Positions 63,334 through 64,000 of a stretch of DNA of 64,000 nt are shown one piece after another. Position numbers and translations under genes: made by a program. Position 1 is the first letter of the stretch. Each line of letters begins with the position of its first letter. The DNA lies in assembly GCA_016868035.1 (NCBI GenBank), contig VGID01000015.1:1-64000 (forward strand). Reading direction: 5' to 3'. A model generated the notes under the pieces. It was given only the letters and a program-made list of their open reading frames with translations, searched no databases and was not told the origin of the DNA. This DNA is from Betaproteobacteria bacterium (lineage in GTDB: Bacteria; Pseudomonadota; Gammaproteobacteria; Burkholderiales; SG8-41).

Positions 63334-63768
63334 GGCATCAATTTCGTTCACATACCCTACCAGAGCGGACCACAGGCGCTCGCCGCCGTAATAGGCGGAG
63401 AAGCGCAGATCGGATTCGTCACCATCCCGTCCGCGCTCGCGCTGATCAAGGCCGGCAGGGTCCGTGCGCTTGCGGTGACGAGCCGGAAACCGGCTGCGGC
63501 GCTCCCCGACATTCCCACGATTTCGGACTCCGTCCTGCCCGGTTTCGAGGTCAACGAATGGCACGGCGTTCTGGCTCCGGCCCGGACGCCGAAAGCGGTT
63601 ATCGCCCTGCTCAACCGCGAGATCAACCGGGCCCTCCAGCTCCCGGACGTCAGGGAACGGCTGTCTAGCCTTGGGGCGGAGCCCACCGGCGGCCCGCCCG
63701 AGCAGATGGCCGCGTTCGTGAAGGCCGAAATCGAGAGATTGAAAAAAATCCTGAAGCCGATTGACTGA
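63334..63768 (+). pseudogene. TctC/Bug receptor C-terminal remnant
   Basis: INFVHIPYQSGPQALAAV, then GRVRALAVTSRKPAAALPDI and a normal C-terminal end (KKILKPID). About the first 180 residues, including the signal peptide, are absent. The truncated end meets the truncated end of HyuA at about 63333. Confidence 0.8.
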
Positions 63769-63851
63769 GGCGCCGGCCGCAGGCTCCACCCGCCGCGCAT
63801 CCGAGCAAGACTCCAGGGGGCCGTGTCCCGGCGCCCGCCCGGATCACCGCA

Positions 63852-64000
63852 TCAATTCGAAAGCCGGAAGACCAGTGCCGGCGCATCCATGCGGTCGCGC
63901 GCCTTGCGCATGCGCTCGGCCATCGCCAGGGCGTACGGCGCCGATTCGAGCAGGATCGCCACCTTGTAATCATCGAGGTTGAGCCCCGCGCGCCGCGCAG
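63852..64000 (-). CDS. C-terminal end of an unidentified protein (runs off the right edge)
   Basis: About 49 codons to a TGA at 63852, reading LNLDDYKVAILLESAPYALA and RKARDRMDAPALVFRLSN. Composition looks like real protein. The family is not recognised. It is oriented like the upstream HyuA and receptor genes. Confidence 0.5.
   Translation of the reverse strand, partial: ARRAGLNLDDYKVAILLESAPYALAMAERMRKARDRMDAPALVFRLSN

Overview
The window is GC-rich DNA from a proteobacterium, most likely a betaproteobacterium of the Burkholderiales. The main reason is the large set of periplasmic TctC/Bug-type solute receptors (eight intact, four broken), a hallmark of that group, together with TctAB and TRAP carriers, hydantoinase/oxoprolinase (HyuA/HyuB) pairs, MmgE/PrpD proteins and isocitrate lyase/PEP mutase-type lyases. 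Nothing here is a core housekeeping gene. The window reads as an accessory catabolic region for organic acids and amides. No tRNA, rRNA or CRISPR array was seen.

Layout. 1-4 kb: the end of an IS3-family element cuts a TauD-type dioxygenase, followed by a Bug receptor, an ornithine cyclodeaminase-like protein and an intact TauD paralogue. 4-9 kb: a GIY-YIG-like protein, a GFA-family protein and three solo Bug receptors, with heptamer tandem repeats between them. 9-17 kb (minus strand): a TRAP transporter (small membrane protein, DctP, DctQ, DctM) followed by HyuB-HyuA. 17-24 kb: a secretion-signal-less binding-protein-like enzyme behind a TTGACA promoter with a 12-bp palindrome, a flavin monooxygenase, a complete TctC-TctB-TctA system and a GntR/FCD regulator. 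24-28 kb: a scar region with a hypothetical gene run into a monooxygenase fragment, a near-duplicate Bug receptor, an internally deleted IS91-type transposase and a headless Bug receptor.

27.8-43 kb is the best-organised part. A minus-strand operon of eight tightly overlapping genes (TctC, TctB, TctA, lyase, HyuB, HyuA, EamA permease, second lyase) faces a LysR gene. That LysR gene has been fused by deletion to the end of an amidohydrolase, and a plus-strand lyase-HyuB-HyuA operon follows it. A plausible reading is uptake of an organic acid, ATP-dependent ring opening or carboxylation by HyuAB, and C-C cleavage by the lyase. The substrate cannot be read from the sequence. 42.7-48.8 kb: a HyuB-HyuA-HpcH aldolase operon, divergent from a PrpD gene with only 14 bp between the two start codons.

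48.7-53.9 kb: a six-gene operon linking AtuA and DUF4387 to an NMT1/SsuA-type ABC importer, with a 123-bp MITE-like element inserted exactly at the atuA stop codon. 53.9-64 kb: heavily rearranged. It holds a PrpD-IS66 transposase in-frame chimera, two broken Bug genes, a serine hydrolase, an ISAzo13-type fragment, two overlapping PrpD genes whose start region is amplified in 106-bp tandem repeats, another Bug receptor, and head-to-head truncated HyuA and TctC remnants. Overall the region shows repeated gain, duplication and IS-driven decay of dicarboxylate/amide catabolic modules.
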